A stretch of 64,000 nucleotides of DNA from CAWAVN01 sp963825075 (GTDB taxonomy: Bacteria > Planctomycetota > Planctomycetia > Planctomycetales > Planctomycetaceae): assembly GCA_963825075.1 (NCBI GenBank), contig CAWGRX010000037.1, forward strand, positions 1-64,000. Reading direction: 5' to 3'. Under the pieces are notes generated by a model. That model did not search any database. It saw only the letters and a program-made list of their open reading frames with translations, and was not told the DNA's origin. This document shows positions 9,981 to 19,750 of this stretch, piece by piece (within the stretch, counting starts at the first letter, position 1; each line of letters begins with the position of its first letter). The translations under genes and the position numbers were made by a program.

Positions 9981-10670
9981 ATGGCTTATACCTATCAACA
10001 TCCCCGGCCCGCGCTGACGGTGGATTGCGTGGTGTTCGGGTTGGATGAAGATGAATTGCGGCTCTTGTTGGTGGAGCGCGCGGAGGAACCGTTTGCCGGG
10101 CGGTGGGCGCTTCCGGGCGGGTTTGTGCATCTGGAGGAGAACCTCGAAGATGCGGCCCGGCGGGAATTGGAGGAGGAGACCGGCATCACGCGGCTGTATC
10201 TCGAACAGCTTTACACCTTCGGTGACGTGAACCGCGATCCCCGCGAGCGCGTGGTGACGGTCGCGTATTATGCGCTCGTCAAACTCAGCGATCATCAAGT
10301 GCGGGCGGCGACGGATGCCCGCAGCGCCGCATGGTTCGCCGTGTCCGACCTGCCGGACCTAGCGTTCGATCACGACCAAATCGTGCAGGTCGCCCTCGTC
10401 CGCGTCAAAGGGAAGGTCCGCTACGAACCCATCGGCTTTGAACTTTTGCCCCGGAAATTTACACTTTCCCAACTGCAAAAGCTTTACGAAACCGTGCTGG
10501 AACGCGAACTCGACAAACGCAACTTCCGCAAAAAAATTTTGGGCATGGATCTGTTGATCGAACTCGACGAAGTCCAGCGCGGCGTCGCCCACCGCGCCGC
10601 GAGGCTGTATCGCTTCGATGAAAAAAAATACGAACGCCTCAAACAGGACGGTTTTAACTTTGAGATTTGA
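9981..10670 (+). CDS. NrtR-like Nudix-winged-helix transcriptional regulator
   Basis: The protein has 229 residues. The N-terminal half is a Nudix domain with a complete Nudix box (GGFVHLEENLEDAARRELEE followed by ETGI), preceded by RWALPGG. The C-terminal half, from about residue 140, resembles the DNA-binding winged helix of NrtR regulators (FTLSQLQKLYETVLERELDK and KKILGMD). NrtR proteins sense ADP-ribose and control NAD genes; several have lost hydrolysis, whereas here the catalytic glutamates remain. No NAD gene is adjacent, so the target may be itself or distant. ATG 9981 is preferred to the ATG two codons upstream because it starts the conserved MAYTYQHPRPALTVD. Confidence 0.85.
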   Translation: MAYTYQHPRPALTVDCVVFGLDEDELRLLLVERAEEPFAGRWALPGGFVHLEENLEDAARRELEEETGITRLYLEQLYTFGDVNRDPRERVVTVAYYALVKLSDHQVRAATDARSAAWFAVSDLPDLAFDHDQIVQVALVRVKGKVRYEPIGFELLPRKFTLSQLQKLYETVLERELDKRNFRKKILGMDLLIELDEVQRGVAHRAARLYRFDEKKYERLKQDGFNFEI

Positions 10671-10709
10671 GCTTGCGGCCCGCCCGCGACATGCAGCTTG
10701 CCGGGCAAC

Positions 10710-11279
10710 TTATCCGGGTTCCACCGCGCCGCTGGGGTAGCAGACGGCGTGTGCCCCTTCATCGGCTGTGACGCGCGGGCCGTCCGGTTCGTGGACGAAC
10801 CATTGGGCCTTCGCGCAATCGTCCGACCAATCGCTTCCCGTCCACCATTCCCTTAAGAATTCGCTGCTGCGTTCGATCACGAACCGCTTTTTGTGTTGGG
10901 GCGGTGGGGTGTGGGAGTGCGAAATCTCGCCCCAAACCTCCCCGCGTTTGTCGTTGTGCACCCAGGTTCCCGCGACAAGGCAGTTGTTAATGAGAACTTT
11001 AGCGCTGACGGCTCCCACGCCTGGAATTTCCGCTTCGTGAATGCTCACGACTGGCGTGGAGCCTGCCCAATGCACATCCGCCGGGAGCCGGCATTCGTGT
11101 TCGTTTCCCGCCGCCTGAAGAGCGAACTGAAACTGCCAATCGTGCAGCCCGTCGGATTTCTCCAGCCGTTCGACCTTGAGGGAGCAGGGCCGAGGCTCTG
11201 GACTTCCCTCGGCCGAGAGAAAACCAGAGAGCGTGGCCCCGGACAGCAAACGCTCCAGCGACTTGTGGAACTGGCTCAT
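10710..11279 (-). CDS. Hypothetical protein
   Basis: I do not recognise this 189-residue protein. It begins MSQFHKSLERLLSG at ATG 11279, after an AAGGA ribosome binding site. It has no signal peptide and no membrane segment. The middle looks beta-rich (HDWQFQFALQAAGNEHECRL, TPVVSIHEAEIPG) and the end is rich in Trp and acidic residues. It is convergent with the Nudix gene, 39 bp apart. Codon use resembles the neighbours, which supports a real gene. An in-frame start 22 codons upstream is possible but gives an unconserved-looking leader. Confidence 0.6.
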   Translation of the reverse strand: MSQFHKSLERLLSGATLSGFLSAEGSPEPRPCSLKVERLEKSDGLHDWQFQFALQAAGNEHECRLPADVHWAGSTPVVSIHEAEIPGVGAVSAKVLINNCLVAGTWVHNDKRGEVWGEISHSHTPPPQHKKRFVIERSSEFLREWWTGSDWSDDCAKAQWFVHEPDGPRVTADEGAHAVCYPSGAVEPG

Positions 11280-11503
11280 CACATGTTCCTTACTCGGAAA
11301 AGTATGGGGGAGTTTATTATCGGACGGCTCGTTTCTAAGGCACAAAAAAACCTCCGCAGGTCTCGAACCCGTGAGGCTGTCATCGCCGGCTTGAATTGCC
11401 CCCCGCGTTTTAATCGTTCCCGCCGCGGAAAAAACCGCAATCCATGATTTGAAACTACTTTGTCAAATTCCGACTGTCAAGGGGGTCGGATGACGACCGA
11501 TGA

Positions 11504-11549
11504 CCACCGCCCGTCAGCGTCTTCCACGAAGGTTGTGACGGGCGGTCGC
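11504..11549 (-). terminator. Possible termination hairpin after the FN3 surface protein gene
   Basis: ACCGCCCGTCA (11506-11516) pairs perfectly with TGACGGGCGGT (11536-11546) over a 19-nt loop, 28 bp past the stop codon of the minus-strand surface protein gene. No T-run follows, so intrinsic termination is uncertain; it may instead stabilise the 3' end. Confidence 0.4.
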
Positions 11550-11576
11550 CGGTTTCGGCATTGGATTGGTTCCGGG

Positions 11577-14500
11577 TCAAACCAGGAACCGGTCGAAAAG
11601 CTGTTCCGCGAGTCTCGCATCCCTGGAAAGGTGCGTGAACAACGCATCGACGGCCGTGGGATGAAATGGCGTCTTGTGGGACTTCGCCCCGTGATCGGTT
11701 TTCCCCGGCCGATGATGGTGATTGTGGCTGCCGGGCGATGCATTTAATACGATTGGGAGTTCGTACTCGAACCGCGACGCGATGGGCGGATCGGCAATTC
11801 CCAGCGGAGCCTCAAAGGCGAACCTCCGCGACGTGACCACGCCGTCCCCTTCAAGCCCACCGAGCACACTGATGGAAGTGAAATAAGGCAACTGATCGAC
11901 CTCGTGTCCGCCCGGCACGCCCGCATAATAGCTGGGGTTGTCCTGATCGAGGTTCGGTTGCCAGGAAAGCTGCGAACCGGCGGACAGCGAAATCACCGTG
12001 CCCGCGAAGTCGCCCGGGAAAAACGTGATCAGGTTGAGTCTCACCCGACCCTGGCGGTTGGTGGTCACGTTCTGGAACGTCGTCGATGTCAGGTACGTTC
12101 CCAGATAGTAGTGATCCATCCGCAACGACAGGGTGGCCCTGCGGACGTTGGCGTCATCCGATTCGGCGATGCCGTCGGCGTTGGAGTCCTGCTTCACCGT
12201 GACGATCGCGGTCACTGTGTAGTAAAGCCCGCCATAGTTCGCTTTGTCGGACCAGGCGATGTCCCAGACATAGATGTCGTTGGCGTTGCCGCTTGGGAGC
12301 GTGGCGGACGCCTGGTTGGAATTGCCGGACTCATTGCCCGACGTGTCCGCGGCCGTTACGACGTAGTAATAGGTTCCGCCGCCGGCTACGGTCGTGTCGG
12401 TGAAACTTGACGACGTCACAAGCGACGCGTTGACTTGCGCGTAACCGCTGCCGCTGGTGGTGCTGCGGTAAACGTTGTAACCGGCCAGGTCGGACTCGGT
12501 GTTGTCGTTCCAGTCCAGGGAAACGTGGCCGCTGACGACCGTCGCGGAAAGTCCTGTGGGAGCCGACGGCGCCACTCCGTCACGGGGCGTGGCGGAGACC
12601 GGACTCGATTGCGCGGACTCATTCCCGGCGGTGTCCAAGGCGGTGACGACGTATTGATAGGTCGTGCCATTGTCCAGGCCGGTGTCGGTGAAGGACGGGG
12701 TGCTGCTCTTCGGCACCGAAGCGATCAAGACGTAGGAGTTGACTCCAACGCGGCGATAAACGTTGTAGCTGGTCAGATCGGTTTCGGTATTGGCCGTCCA
12801 AGTCAGTGTCACCTGCCCGTCCCCCTCGGTGGCTGAAAGCCCGGTGGGAGGCGCGGGAGGCTGCGTATCCCCCGGCGTGCCGGAGACCTCGTTTGAATCT
12901 CCGGATTCGTTCCCGGCATTGTCAACGGCGGTCACGACATAGTAATAGGTGTTGGCATTCGTCAGCCCGGTGTCCGTGTAGGTTGGCGACGCGGACGTTC
13001 CAACTGTCGTCAATAAGGTGTAGGGACCGCCGCTGGTGCCGCTACGGTAGATGTTATACCCGGCGAGGTCCGTTTCGGTGTTGGCGGTCCAGTTGAGGGT
13101 GATCTGACTATCCGCCGAGGTCGCGGTCAGGTTCTTTGGTGCGACGGGTGCCTTGGTGTCGGCGGGGGTTCCCGACGCTGCGGACGACGGATCGGACTCG
13201 TTGCCCGACGTATCGACGGCGGTCACCTCGTAGGAGTAGGTTTGCTCATTGGTCAGCCCGCTGTCGGTGTATTGCGAAGTCGTGCCCAGGGAAGAGATCA
13301 GTTGATAACCGCTTCCACTGTCGCGATAAACATGGTAGCCGGCCAGATCGGACTCGCCATTGTCGGCCCAGTCGAGGAACAGCGTTCCGCTCGTCCCGTT
13401 GGGCGACGAGACCGTGAGCCCCGTGGGCGCGGCGGGCGGAGTGGTATCCTCTGGGCCTGTCTGCAGCCGGAAGTGCTCGATCCACGTGCCCCAGTTTGCG
13501 CGGGAATCGGTGGGCGTCTTGGCGTATTCATTGGCGGCCCAAAAGGTATTGTCCAACGGATCGACGGTGATGCCGCTGTAATCCCCGGCCCGGTAGGGAG
13601 ACGAGTCGAACGTGGCAAACAAAGACGTCTCGCCGGCCTTGGCCAGGACCGGCGTCTCCATTGTGCCGGCTGGATCGCCCGCGGTGCGTCCGGTGACGTA
13701 CATCGACATGGACTCGTTCGACGAAGACTGAATATAGGTCATGCCCAAATCGCCGCCGGAGGCAATGGCGATCGACGGGAAGTAGCTGCTTGCCCCGGAA
13801 CCGATGCCGATCGTCCCCTGCTCGTCGAGCGTCGGCGTGCCGGAGGTGTCGATCTCGTACCAGCGGGCGTGTGCCTGGCCGTCGCCGACTCCCACCGTTT
13901 GGGCGGCGACCAGCGTGCCGCCCCGCCATTCGGCATTCAAAATCCGCGTGTCGTTGGTTTCAATCAGACTGCTGGAGCCTTTCTGGGCGGCCGCGGGTGG
14001 CTGTGTGTAGTTGGCAACCGCCAGCTGCGTGTCGCTGAAGGTCGGATTAGAGAATGCATTGTGCATCGCGGTTACACGAATCCGCCCCGTGGAATTGCCG
14101 CTGGAGTTGAGGGCTTCCTCCACAAAGTACATCGGATCGCCGGAGCTCGAACCGTGCATGGTGGCCGGGGCCAGCGTGAAATGGGGGAATCCGCGGTCGG
14201 TGTGCGTGAAATCGAACGTGCCGCTGTTGTGGTCCGTTACGGAGCCTTTCGAGATCGCAATCACCGTCGCGTGGTCGTAGTAATTCGAGAAACCCGTCGT
14301 GAACATATTGAAGGTCGCGAAGTAGCCGTCCGCGTTCCAGCCAATGCGCGGATAATCGGCAAACACGCGGGTGTTACCCGTCATGTCGATGGCGTGCATT
14401 TCGCTGAAGGCCTTTCCGTCTCCGTTGGTGTCCTGCGTCGGATCGGAACTGTCGGAGACGGCGAACAGGAAGCGGTCGGAGCGGACCGTGCCGAAAATTG

Positions 14501-14906
14501 TGATATTCAGATCCAGCACCCCGATGACGAACCGGCCGGCGTCTTCATCGTAAGCCACGACCGGATCGGTCAGGTATGTGCCGGGATTGAGCGAGGAGAA
14601 CACGTTCCGCAGGTCCTGATGAAAGACCTCGTTGCCGGACGACTTGTCGTAAACCGCCAGGTCTGTGTTGACCATCTCGACGATGTCATTCGGGCCGGCC
14701 GCGGCAATCGTGTCCGGCGGCGCCCCGTCCACCGTCTGGGCAAAATCAAGCCCGTCGAATCCCGACAAGGCGTCCACGGACAACAGCATTCTGTCTTCGA
14801 GAACTTCCACGGTGGTGTGCGGCCAGATATGTCGCTTAGATTGTCGCCGGTGTTTGGGGGAGGAGAGTGACTTGAGCGACCAACGGAGCAGCTTGCGTGT
14901 CAACAT
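11577..14906 (-). CDS. Large fibronectin type III surface protein with LEDRMLLS motif
   Basis: This is a 1109-residue predicted extracellular protein. The basic N-terminus leads to VEVLEDRMLLS (about residues 33-43), the sorting-type motif of planctomycete surface proteins. Residues about 50-480 form a beta-propeller-like region (DPVVAYDEDAGRFVIG, FPSIAIASGGDLGMTYIQ, YSGITVDPLDNTFW). Four FN3 domains follow at roughly 487-575, 576-668, 669-760 and 761-853, each with a variant of GYNVYRS and YYYVVTAVDTSGNES. A unique C-terminal region of about 250 residues ends with a His/Lys-rich tail and no dockerin or PEP-CTERM. It starts at ATG 14906 behind a strong AAGGAGG. Adhesion or cell-surface structure is inferred. 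Confidence 0.88.
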   Translation of the reverse strand: MLTRKLLRWSLKSLSSPKHRRQSKRHIWPHTTVEVLEDRMLLSVDALSGFDGLDFAQTVDGAPPDTIAAAGPNDIVEMVNTDLAVYDKSSGNEVFHQDLRNVFSSLNPGTYLTDPVVAYDEDAGRFVIGVLDLNITIFGTVRSDRFLFAVSDSSDPTQDTNGDGKAFSEMHAIDMTGNTRVFADYPRIGWNADGYFATFNMFTTGFSNYYDHATVIAISKGSVTDHNSGTFDFTHTDRGFPHFTLAPATMHGSSSGDPMYFVEEALNSSGNSTGRIRVTAMHNAFSNPTFSDTQLAVANYTQPPAAAQKGSSSLIETNDTRILNAEWRGGTLVAAQTVGVGDGQAHARWYEIDTSGTPTLDEQGTIGIGSGASSYFPSIAIASGGDLGMTYIQSSSNESMSMYVTGRTAGDPAGTMETPVLAKAGETSLFATFDSSPYRAGDYSGITVDPLDNTFWAANEYAKTPTDSRANWGTWIEHFRLQTGPEDTTPPAAPTGLTVSSPNGTSGTLFLDWADNGESDLAGYHVYRDSGSGYQLISSLGTTSQYTDSGLTNEQTYSYEVTAVDTSGNESDPSSAASGTPADTKAPVAPKNLTATSADSQITLNWTANTETDLAGYNIYRSGTSGGPYTLLTTVGTSASPTYTDTGLTNANTYYYVVTAVDNAGNESGDSNEVSGTPGDTQPPAPPTGLSATEGDGQVTLTWTANTETDLTSYNVYRRVGVNSYVLIASVPKSSTPSFTDTGLDNGTTYQYVVTALDTAGNESAQSSPVSATPRDGVAPSAPTGLSATVVSGHVSLDWNDNTESDLAGYNVYRSTTSGSGYAQVNASLVTSSSFTDTTVAGGGTYYYVVTAADTSGNESGNSNQASATLPSGNANDIYVWDIAWSDKANYGGLYYTVTAIVTVKQDSNADGIAESDDANVRRATLSLRMDHYYLGTYLTSTTFQNVTTNRQGRVRLNLITFFPGDFAGTVISLSAGSQLSWQPNLDQDNPSYYAGVPGGHEVDQLPYFTSISVLGGLEGDGVVTSRRFAFEAPLGIADPPIASRFEYELPIVLNASPGSHNHHHRPGKTDHGAKSHKTPFHPTAVDALFTHLSRDARLAEQLFDRFLV

Positions 14907-15054
14907 GAGTTAGCCTCCTTATCTGGATGAGGGGAAATCCGAGGCCCGCCAAAGGCGAAGATTAAAGAACGGCAGAAAAGCCATCTTCGCTTCGCCGTAT
15001 TATACCGCGGCCAAGAACCCATGCAAAAAGGTACGCCAGTTCTCCATGTGAATT

Positions 15055-18000
15055 CTAGGTTTGGATCGTGACCAACAGGTCGCCGGTTTCGACGTTGGTC
15101 CCGGGATGCACGTGGATTTCCGCGACTTCGCCCGCGGTCTCGGCGGCGATCACGGTTTGCATTTTCATGGCTTCGAGCATCAACAGCTTCTGGCCCTTCG
15201 CGACGGAATCGCCTTTTCGCACCGCGACGTTCACGACCATGCCCGGCATCGTCGCGCCGACGTGGCCGGGATTTTTGGGATCGGCTTTGGGCCGCCGGGG
15301 CGTTTCCGGTTCCAACGCCCGGTCGAGCACCGTCACCTCGCGCGGCTGGCCGTTGAGTTCAAAGAACACCGTCCTCCGGCCGTCTTCGTGCGGCTCGCCG
15401 ATGGTCAAAAACTTGATGATCAGCGTCTTGCCCGGTTCGATGTCGGCCGCGATTTCCTCACCGGGTTCGAGGCCGTAAAAGAACACGGGTGTCGGCAGGA
15501 TGGAGGTGTCGCCGAACTTCTGCTGATGCTTCGCAAACTCGGTGAAGACCTCCGGGTAGAGCAAATCGGAAAGGATTTCCCGCTGGGTCGGCTTGTGGTC
15601 GAGCAGGGGTCGGATGCTCTCGGCGGTCTCATCGAAGTCGGCCGCGGGCAGGCTGGCTCCCGGTCGGCCACGGAGCGGCTTTTCGCCGCGGAGGATTCGC
15701 TCGCGAACTTTTTTCGGAAAGCCGCCCGGCGTTTGCCCCATCTTACCGCTGACCAATTCGATCACCGACTGCGGAAAGGCCAACTCTCTTGTACCCGAAA
15801 GCACATCCTCGGCCGACATTTCATTGGCGATCAAAAACAACGCCAAATCGCCGACGGCTTTCGACGTGGGCGTGACTTTCACAATGTCGCCTAAGAGCGT
15901 GTTGACATCGGCATACACCCGGCAGACCTCGGCCCAGCGGTCCGCCAGGCCCAAAGCCCGCGCCTGCTGGAACAAATTGGAATACTGCCCGCCCGGCATC
16001 TCATGCTGATACAAATCGGCCCCCGCCGGCAGCACCGGGCTTTCAAACGGCCCATAGAACTCGCGGACGGCCCGCCAATACTCGGCGATCTCGTCGAGAT
16101 GCTCCGCCGGCAATCCGGTGTCGCGCGGGGTGAACCGCAGAGCTTCGACGACCGTGTTCAGGTTCGGCTGCGACGTTCCGCCGGAGAGCGGCGCCATCGC
16201 GGCATCGGCAATGTCCAGCCCGACCTCCGCGCCTTTGAGGATTGCCCCCGCCTGCACGCCCGCCGTGTCGTGGGTGTGGAAGTGGATCGGAATGCCAATC
16301 TCCTCCCGGAGCGTGCGGACCAAAAGTTCCGCTGCATACGGTTTGCACAAGCCGGCCATGTCTTTGATGGCCAGGATGTGCGCCCCCATCTGCTCGAGTT
16401 CCTTGGCCATTTCGACGTAGTATTTCAAATCGTACTTCGTGCGGTTGGGATCGAGAATGTCCCCCGTGTAACAGATGACCGCCTCGCAAATCGCGCCGGC
16501 TTTGATCACGGCGTTCATTGCGACCTTCATGTTGGGAACCCAGTTCAACGCATCGAACACGCGGAACACATCGATCCCCGCCTCGGCCGCCTCCGCGACG
16601 AAGGCTTTCACAACATTGTCAGGGTAATTCGTATAGCCCACGGCATTCGAGGCCCGGAGCAGCATTTGAAACAGGATGTTCGGAATCCGTTCCCGCAATT
16701 CCGCCAGCCGCTGCCAGGGGCTTTCCTTCAAAAACCGCATCGAAGTGTCGAACGTCGCCCCGCCCCACATTTCGATGGAGAACAGTTCGGGACACAGCCG
16801 GGCGTAAGCATCGGCGATTTGCAGAAGATCAAACGTGCGCACTCGCGTGGCGAGGAGCGATTGGTGGGCATCGCGGAAAGTGGTGTCGGTCATCAGCAAC
16901 TTCTTCTGACCGCGAATCCACTTCGCGAACTCTTCCGGGCCGAGTTGTTTGAGCTTCTGCCGCATGCCGTCGGGGATCTTTTGGGCATCCTTCAACCGAG
17001 GCACTGGGGCGGGAGACCGGCGGAGCGCGGGGGGCCGATCCTTCACCAAGGAATTGCCGTTGACGAGCACTTCTGCCAGATAGGCCAGCAGCTTCGTGGC
17101 CCGGTCCCGGCGGGGCGGGAATTTGAACAGATCTTTGGTCTCGTCGATGAACCGCGTGGTGCAGTCGCCGTGCATGAACGTGGGGTGCATCACCAGGCGG
17201 ATCAGAAACGGGATGTTCGTCTTCACGCCGCGGATGCGAAACTCCTGCAGGCAGCGTTCCATACGCCGGGCCGCATCGGGAAAGGCCCGCGCCCACGCGG
17301 TGACTTTGACCAGCAGCGAATCATAAAACGGCTGCACCACGGCCCCGGAAAACGCCGTCCCCGCATCCAACCGAATGCCCATCCCGCTCGCCGAGCGGTA
17401 ATGCAAAATCCGGCCGTAGTCCGGCATGAATTTGTTGGTCGGATCTTCCGTGGTGACCCGGCATTGAATGGCGAAACCGTGCGTCGCTACCGCCTCCTGC
17501 GACGGCAAACCGATGCCGGGATCATCGAGCGGCAGCCCCTGGGCGATCTGGATCTGCGATTTGACCAGATCGACGCCGGTGACCTGCTCGGTCACCGTGT
17601 GCTCGACCTGGATCCGCGGGTTGACTTCGATGAAGTAGAACTGGTTGGTGTCGGCATCGACGAGAAACTCCACGGTCCCGGCGTTTTCGTATTGCACCTC
17701 ATTGCCGATCTTAATCGCCGCGTCGCAGAGGTCCTTCCGCACGGCGGGATCCAGATTCGGAGCGGGGGCGATCTCGACAACTTTTTGATGCCGGCGTTGG
17801 ACGGAGCAATCCCGCTCGAACAGATGCACCAGATTTCCGTGGGAATCCCCCAGAATCTGCACTTCGATGTGCCGGGCCCGCTCGATGAATTTTTCCAGAA
17901 AAATCTCCGGGCTGCCGAAAGCGGTCAGCGATTCCCGCTGGGCTTGCTCGAACGCGGACTCGAATTCGCCCGCTTCGCAGACGACGCGCATCCCGCGGCC

Positions 18001-18501
18001 GCCGCCGCCGTGGGCTGCTTTGAGGATGATCGGAAAGCCGACCTTGGCCGCGAATTTCTTGCCCTGCGCTGCATTGCGGATCGCGTTCTGGCTGCCGCCC
18101 AATACGGGAACGCCCGCCTTCTCCGCGATGGTGCGGGCGGTGATTTTGTCGCCCAATTGTGTAAGCGTTTCCACCCGCGGCCCGACGAAGACGATCCCCG
18201 CATCTTCGCATGCCTGGGCGAGCGCGGGATTTTCCGAGAGAAATCCGTAGCCCGGATGGATCGCATCAATTCCGTACTGCTTCGCCAGGTCGATGATGGC
18301 CGCGACATTCAGATACGACTGAATCGGTTCGCCCGGCTTGCCGATTTCGTAAGCCTCGTCCGCCTTGAAGCGGTGCAGAGCGTAGCGGTCTTCATGGGAG
18401 TAAATGGCGACCGTGCGGATGCCCAGTTCGTGGGCGCTTCTGAAAATGCGAATCGCAATTTCGCTGCGGTTCGCGGCCAACAATTTCGTAATTCGAGGCA
18501 T
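15055..18501 (-). CDS. pyc: Pyruvate carboxylase
   Basis: The enzyme carboxylates pyruvate to oxaloacetate with ATP, bicarbonate and biotin, replenishing the TCA cycle in the cytoplasm. About 1148 residues carry all parts in one chain. The biotin carboxylase/ATP-grasp domain begins KLLAANRSEIAIRIFRS and has the glycine loop HGGGGRGMRVV. The carboxyltransferase domain begins near TDTTFRDAHQSL and has a metal-site HTHDTAG. The C-terminal biotinyl domain has the target lysine in LEAMKMQT. ATG 18501 is chosen because MPRITKLLAANR is the usual beginning. The gene stands alone, with surface protein and DUF6817 genes as neighbours. Confidence 0.97.
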   Translation of the reverse strand: MPRITKLLAANRSEIAIRIFRSAHELGIRTVAIYSHEDRYALHRFKADEAYEIGKPGEPIQSYLNVAAIIDLAKQYGIDAIHPGYGFLSENPALAQACEDAGIVFVGPRVETLTQLGDKITARTIAEKAGVPVLGGSQNAIRNAAQGKKFAAKVGFPIILKAAHGGGGRGMRVVCEAGEFESAFEQAQRESLTAFGSPEIFLEKFIERARHIEVQILGDSHGNLVHLFERDCSVQRRHQKVVEIAPAPNLDPAVRKDLCDAAIKIGNEVQYENAGTVEFLVDADTNQFYFIEVNPRIQVEHTVTEQVTGVDLVKSQIQIAQGLPLDDPGIGLPSQEAVATHGFAIQCRVTTEDPTNKFMPDYGRILHYRSASGMGIRLDAGTAFSGAVVQPFYDSLLVKVTAWARAFPDAARRMERCLQEFRIRGVKTNIPFLIRLVMHPTFMHGDCTTRFIDETKDLFKFPPRRDRATKLLAYLAEVLVNGNSLVKDRPPALRRSPAPVPRLKDAQKIPDGMRQKLKQLGPEEFAKWIRGQKKLLMTDTTFRDAHQSLLATRVRTFDLLQIADAYARLCPELFSIEMWGGATFDTSMRFLKESPWQRLAELRERIPNILFQMLLRASNAVGYTNYPDNVVKAFVAEAAEAGIDVFRVFDALNWVPNMKVAMNAVIKAGAICEAVICYTGDILDPNRTKYDLKYYVEMAKELEQMGAHILAIKDMAGLCKPYAAELLVRTLREEIGIPIHFHTHDTAGVQAGAILKGAEVGLDIADAAMAPLSGGTSQPNLNTVVEALRFTPRDTGLPAEHLDEIAEYWRAVREFYGPFESPVLPAGADLYQHEMPGGQYSNLFQQARALGLADRWAEVCRVYADVNTLLGDIVKVTPTSKAVGDLALFLIANEMSAEDVLSGTRELAFPQSVIELVSGKMGQTPGGFPKKVRERILRGEKPLRGRPGASLPAADFDETAESIRPLLDHKPTQREILSDLLYPEVFTEFAKHQQKFGDTSILPTPVFFYGLEPGEEIAADIEPGKTLIIKFLTIGEPHEDGRRTVFFELNGQPREVTVLDRALEPETPRRPKADPKNPGHVGATMPGMVVNVAVRKGDSVAKGQKLLMLEAMKMQTVIAAETAGEVAEIHVHPGTNVETGDLLVTIQT

Positions 18502-18601
18502 TGTTTTCAAAACTTTCGCTGGAAATCCCCAGATGGTCTCATCTGCCGTGGGTCCGGCACACAAACATAACCGGCTAGGCTGTGTCCCTTGAATCCCACA
18601 C

Positions 18602-18667
18602 TAGCCCGAAGCGCCAGCGAGGGAAGCCAGGTTTTTGGGAAAGATCCCTCGCCGGCGTTTCAGGCTA
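18602..18667. repeat. Long imperfect palindrome (CTAGCCCGAAGCGCCAGCG type)
   Basis: TAGCCCGAAGCGCCAGCGAG followed by GGA pairs with TCCCTCGC and GGCGTTTCAGGCTA, giving a stem of about 23 bp with three mismatches around a 20-bp loop. It sits between pyc and the DUF6817 gene. From memory, near-identical palindromes are frequent in planctomycete intergenic DNA, so this is a dispersed REP-like element. Confidence 0.8.
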
Positions 18668-18852
18668 TTGGAGAACATCCCAAAAGCCACTCCACCAGAC
18701 GTACCCTAACGCACCGATAGCGTTTCCCAAACGGATCCGCAATCGCGAAGAGCTGACCCGGTTGGGAGACGAAAACAACGTGAGTCCGGTTCACCATGCG
18801 CGAAATCCGCCCACGTCCAGGAGCGCGGCAGGGAGAGCTTAGCAAATTCCGC

Positions 18853-19431
18853 CTACTTGGACACCGGAGGCCGGTCATATTCTTCAAACCAGACCTGCGG
18901 CGGAGCGTCCGCGAAGACCTCCTCGTAATGCTGCCGCCCGATGCCGCCCAAACGCTCGGCGAGTCGGCGGTATCCGGTGCGACGGTAATCCCAGGCCTTC
19001 GACCGGCCGACCTGCTCCAGCCAATCGCACAAATGGATCACGCACAGGTCGTGGAAGTCTTCGTCATTGACCGGGACCGTCTCTCCGGAAAAGCGGTCGA
19101 GGATTTCATAAGGCCCAGCGGTCTTGAGGATTTCCCGGTCGAAATGCCGACGGTCCATCGCACAGTTGAGCCACGCCAACCGCTCGGCCCGTTCGCCGAT
19201 CAATTCGCAGACTTCGTGCCGTTTTTCTAAAGGCAAAACGAACCCTTGAAAGAGTTCCGTCCCATAAATGGAATGAAACAGCCCCGCCTTCACCACATCG
19301 TCATCGCAGCCCCACTCCTTAAGGTCATTGGACACACCGATGCCATGGGCCAGATACGATTTTGTCGTGTGGGCGACCTCGGTGGCTCCGACCTTCTGAA
19401 AATAATCCGTGAAGTCCTTAAAAGTCGGCAT
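18853..19431 (-). CDS. DUF6817 (HD-like) domain protein
   Basis: The protein has 192 residues and no signal peptide. Conserved blocks are AHTTKSYLAHGIGVSNDLKE, VVKAGLFHSIYGTELF and LCDWLEQVGR, which fit my memory of DUF6817, an alpha-helical HD-superfamily-like domain with conserved His residues that could bind metal. It probably acts in the cytoplasm; no substrate can be given. ATG 19431 is chosen because the 55 in-frame residues upstream look non-coding. The neighbouring pyc gene is separated by a palindromic repeat. Confidence 0.65.
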   Translation of the reverse strand: MPTFKDFTDYFQKVGATEVAHTTKSYLAHGIGVSNDLKEWGCDDDVVKAGLFHSIYGTELFQGFVLPLEKRHEVCELIGERAERLAWLNCAMDRRHFDREILKTAGPYEILDRFSGETVPVNDEDFHDLCVIHLCDWLEQVGRSKAWDYRRTGYRRLAERLGGIGRQHYEEVFADAPPQVWFEEYDRPPVSK

Positions 19432-19586
19432 GGTGGTTGAGCCTTTCAGAACAAAGCCAGAAGCAATAAACCTCAATATAGGCAAGCGCTCGTCGGCTGA
19501 AAAGTCGCCCTGTGCGTCCTTGGAAGGTCGGCGATGACAATGGACTGACGGATTCCAAAGAAAATTGGCAAATCGGCTCGCAGAGG

Positions 19587-19638
19587 TTGACAACACCGAT
19601 CCGTCACGGCAAAATTATGAGATTGAGACTCAGTCTCA
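19587..19638 (+). promoter_or_regulatory. Promoter region with Fur-like perfect palindrome
   Basis: TTGACA (19587-19592) is a good -35 box; the -10 is weak (near 19611-19617). The perfect 15-bp palindrome TGAGACTCAGTCTCA (19624-19638) lies just downstream, where a repressor would act. Its TGAGA-N5-TCTCA form resembles Fur-family boxes. It precedes the DUF1559, lipoprotein and DUF4198-kelch genes. Confidence 0.5.
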
Positions 19639-19750
19639 CAATTTAAGCGGTAGCCAGCCACCTCTCCGGCAGCCAGCCACGCTTTGAGTCCAGAGATTTT
19701 CTCGTCGTGAGAAAGCTCTTGTCCATCGTGGTCTTTCTGTCGGAGCCATC

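Noticed and set aside
13242..14870. Plus-strand open frame of 542 codons opposite the FN3 surface protein
   Set aside because: The minus strand encodes clear FN3 repeats and the LEDRMLLS motif; the plus frame is a mirror of these.
16003..18570. Very long plus-strand open frame (855 codons) opposite pyruvate carboxylase
   Set aside because: It is antisense to a fully conserved gene, has His/Arg/Asp-rich composition typical of reversed GC-rich codons and no recognisable domain.
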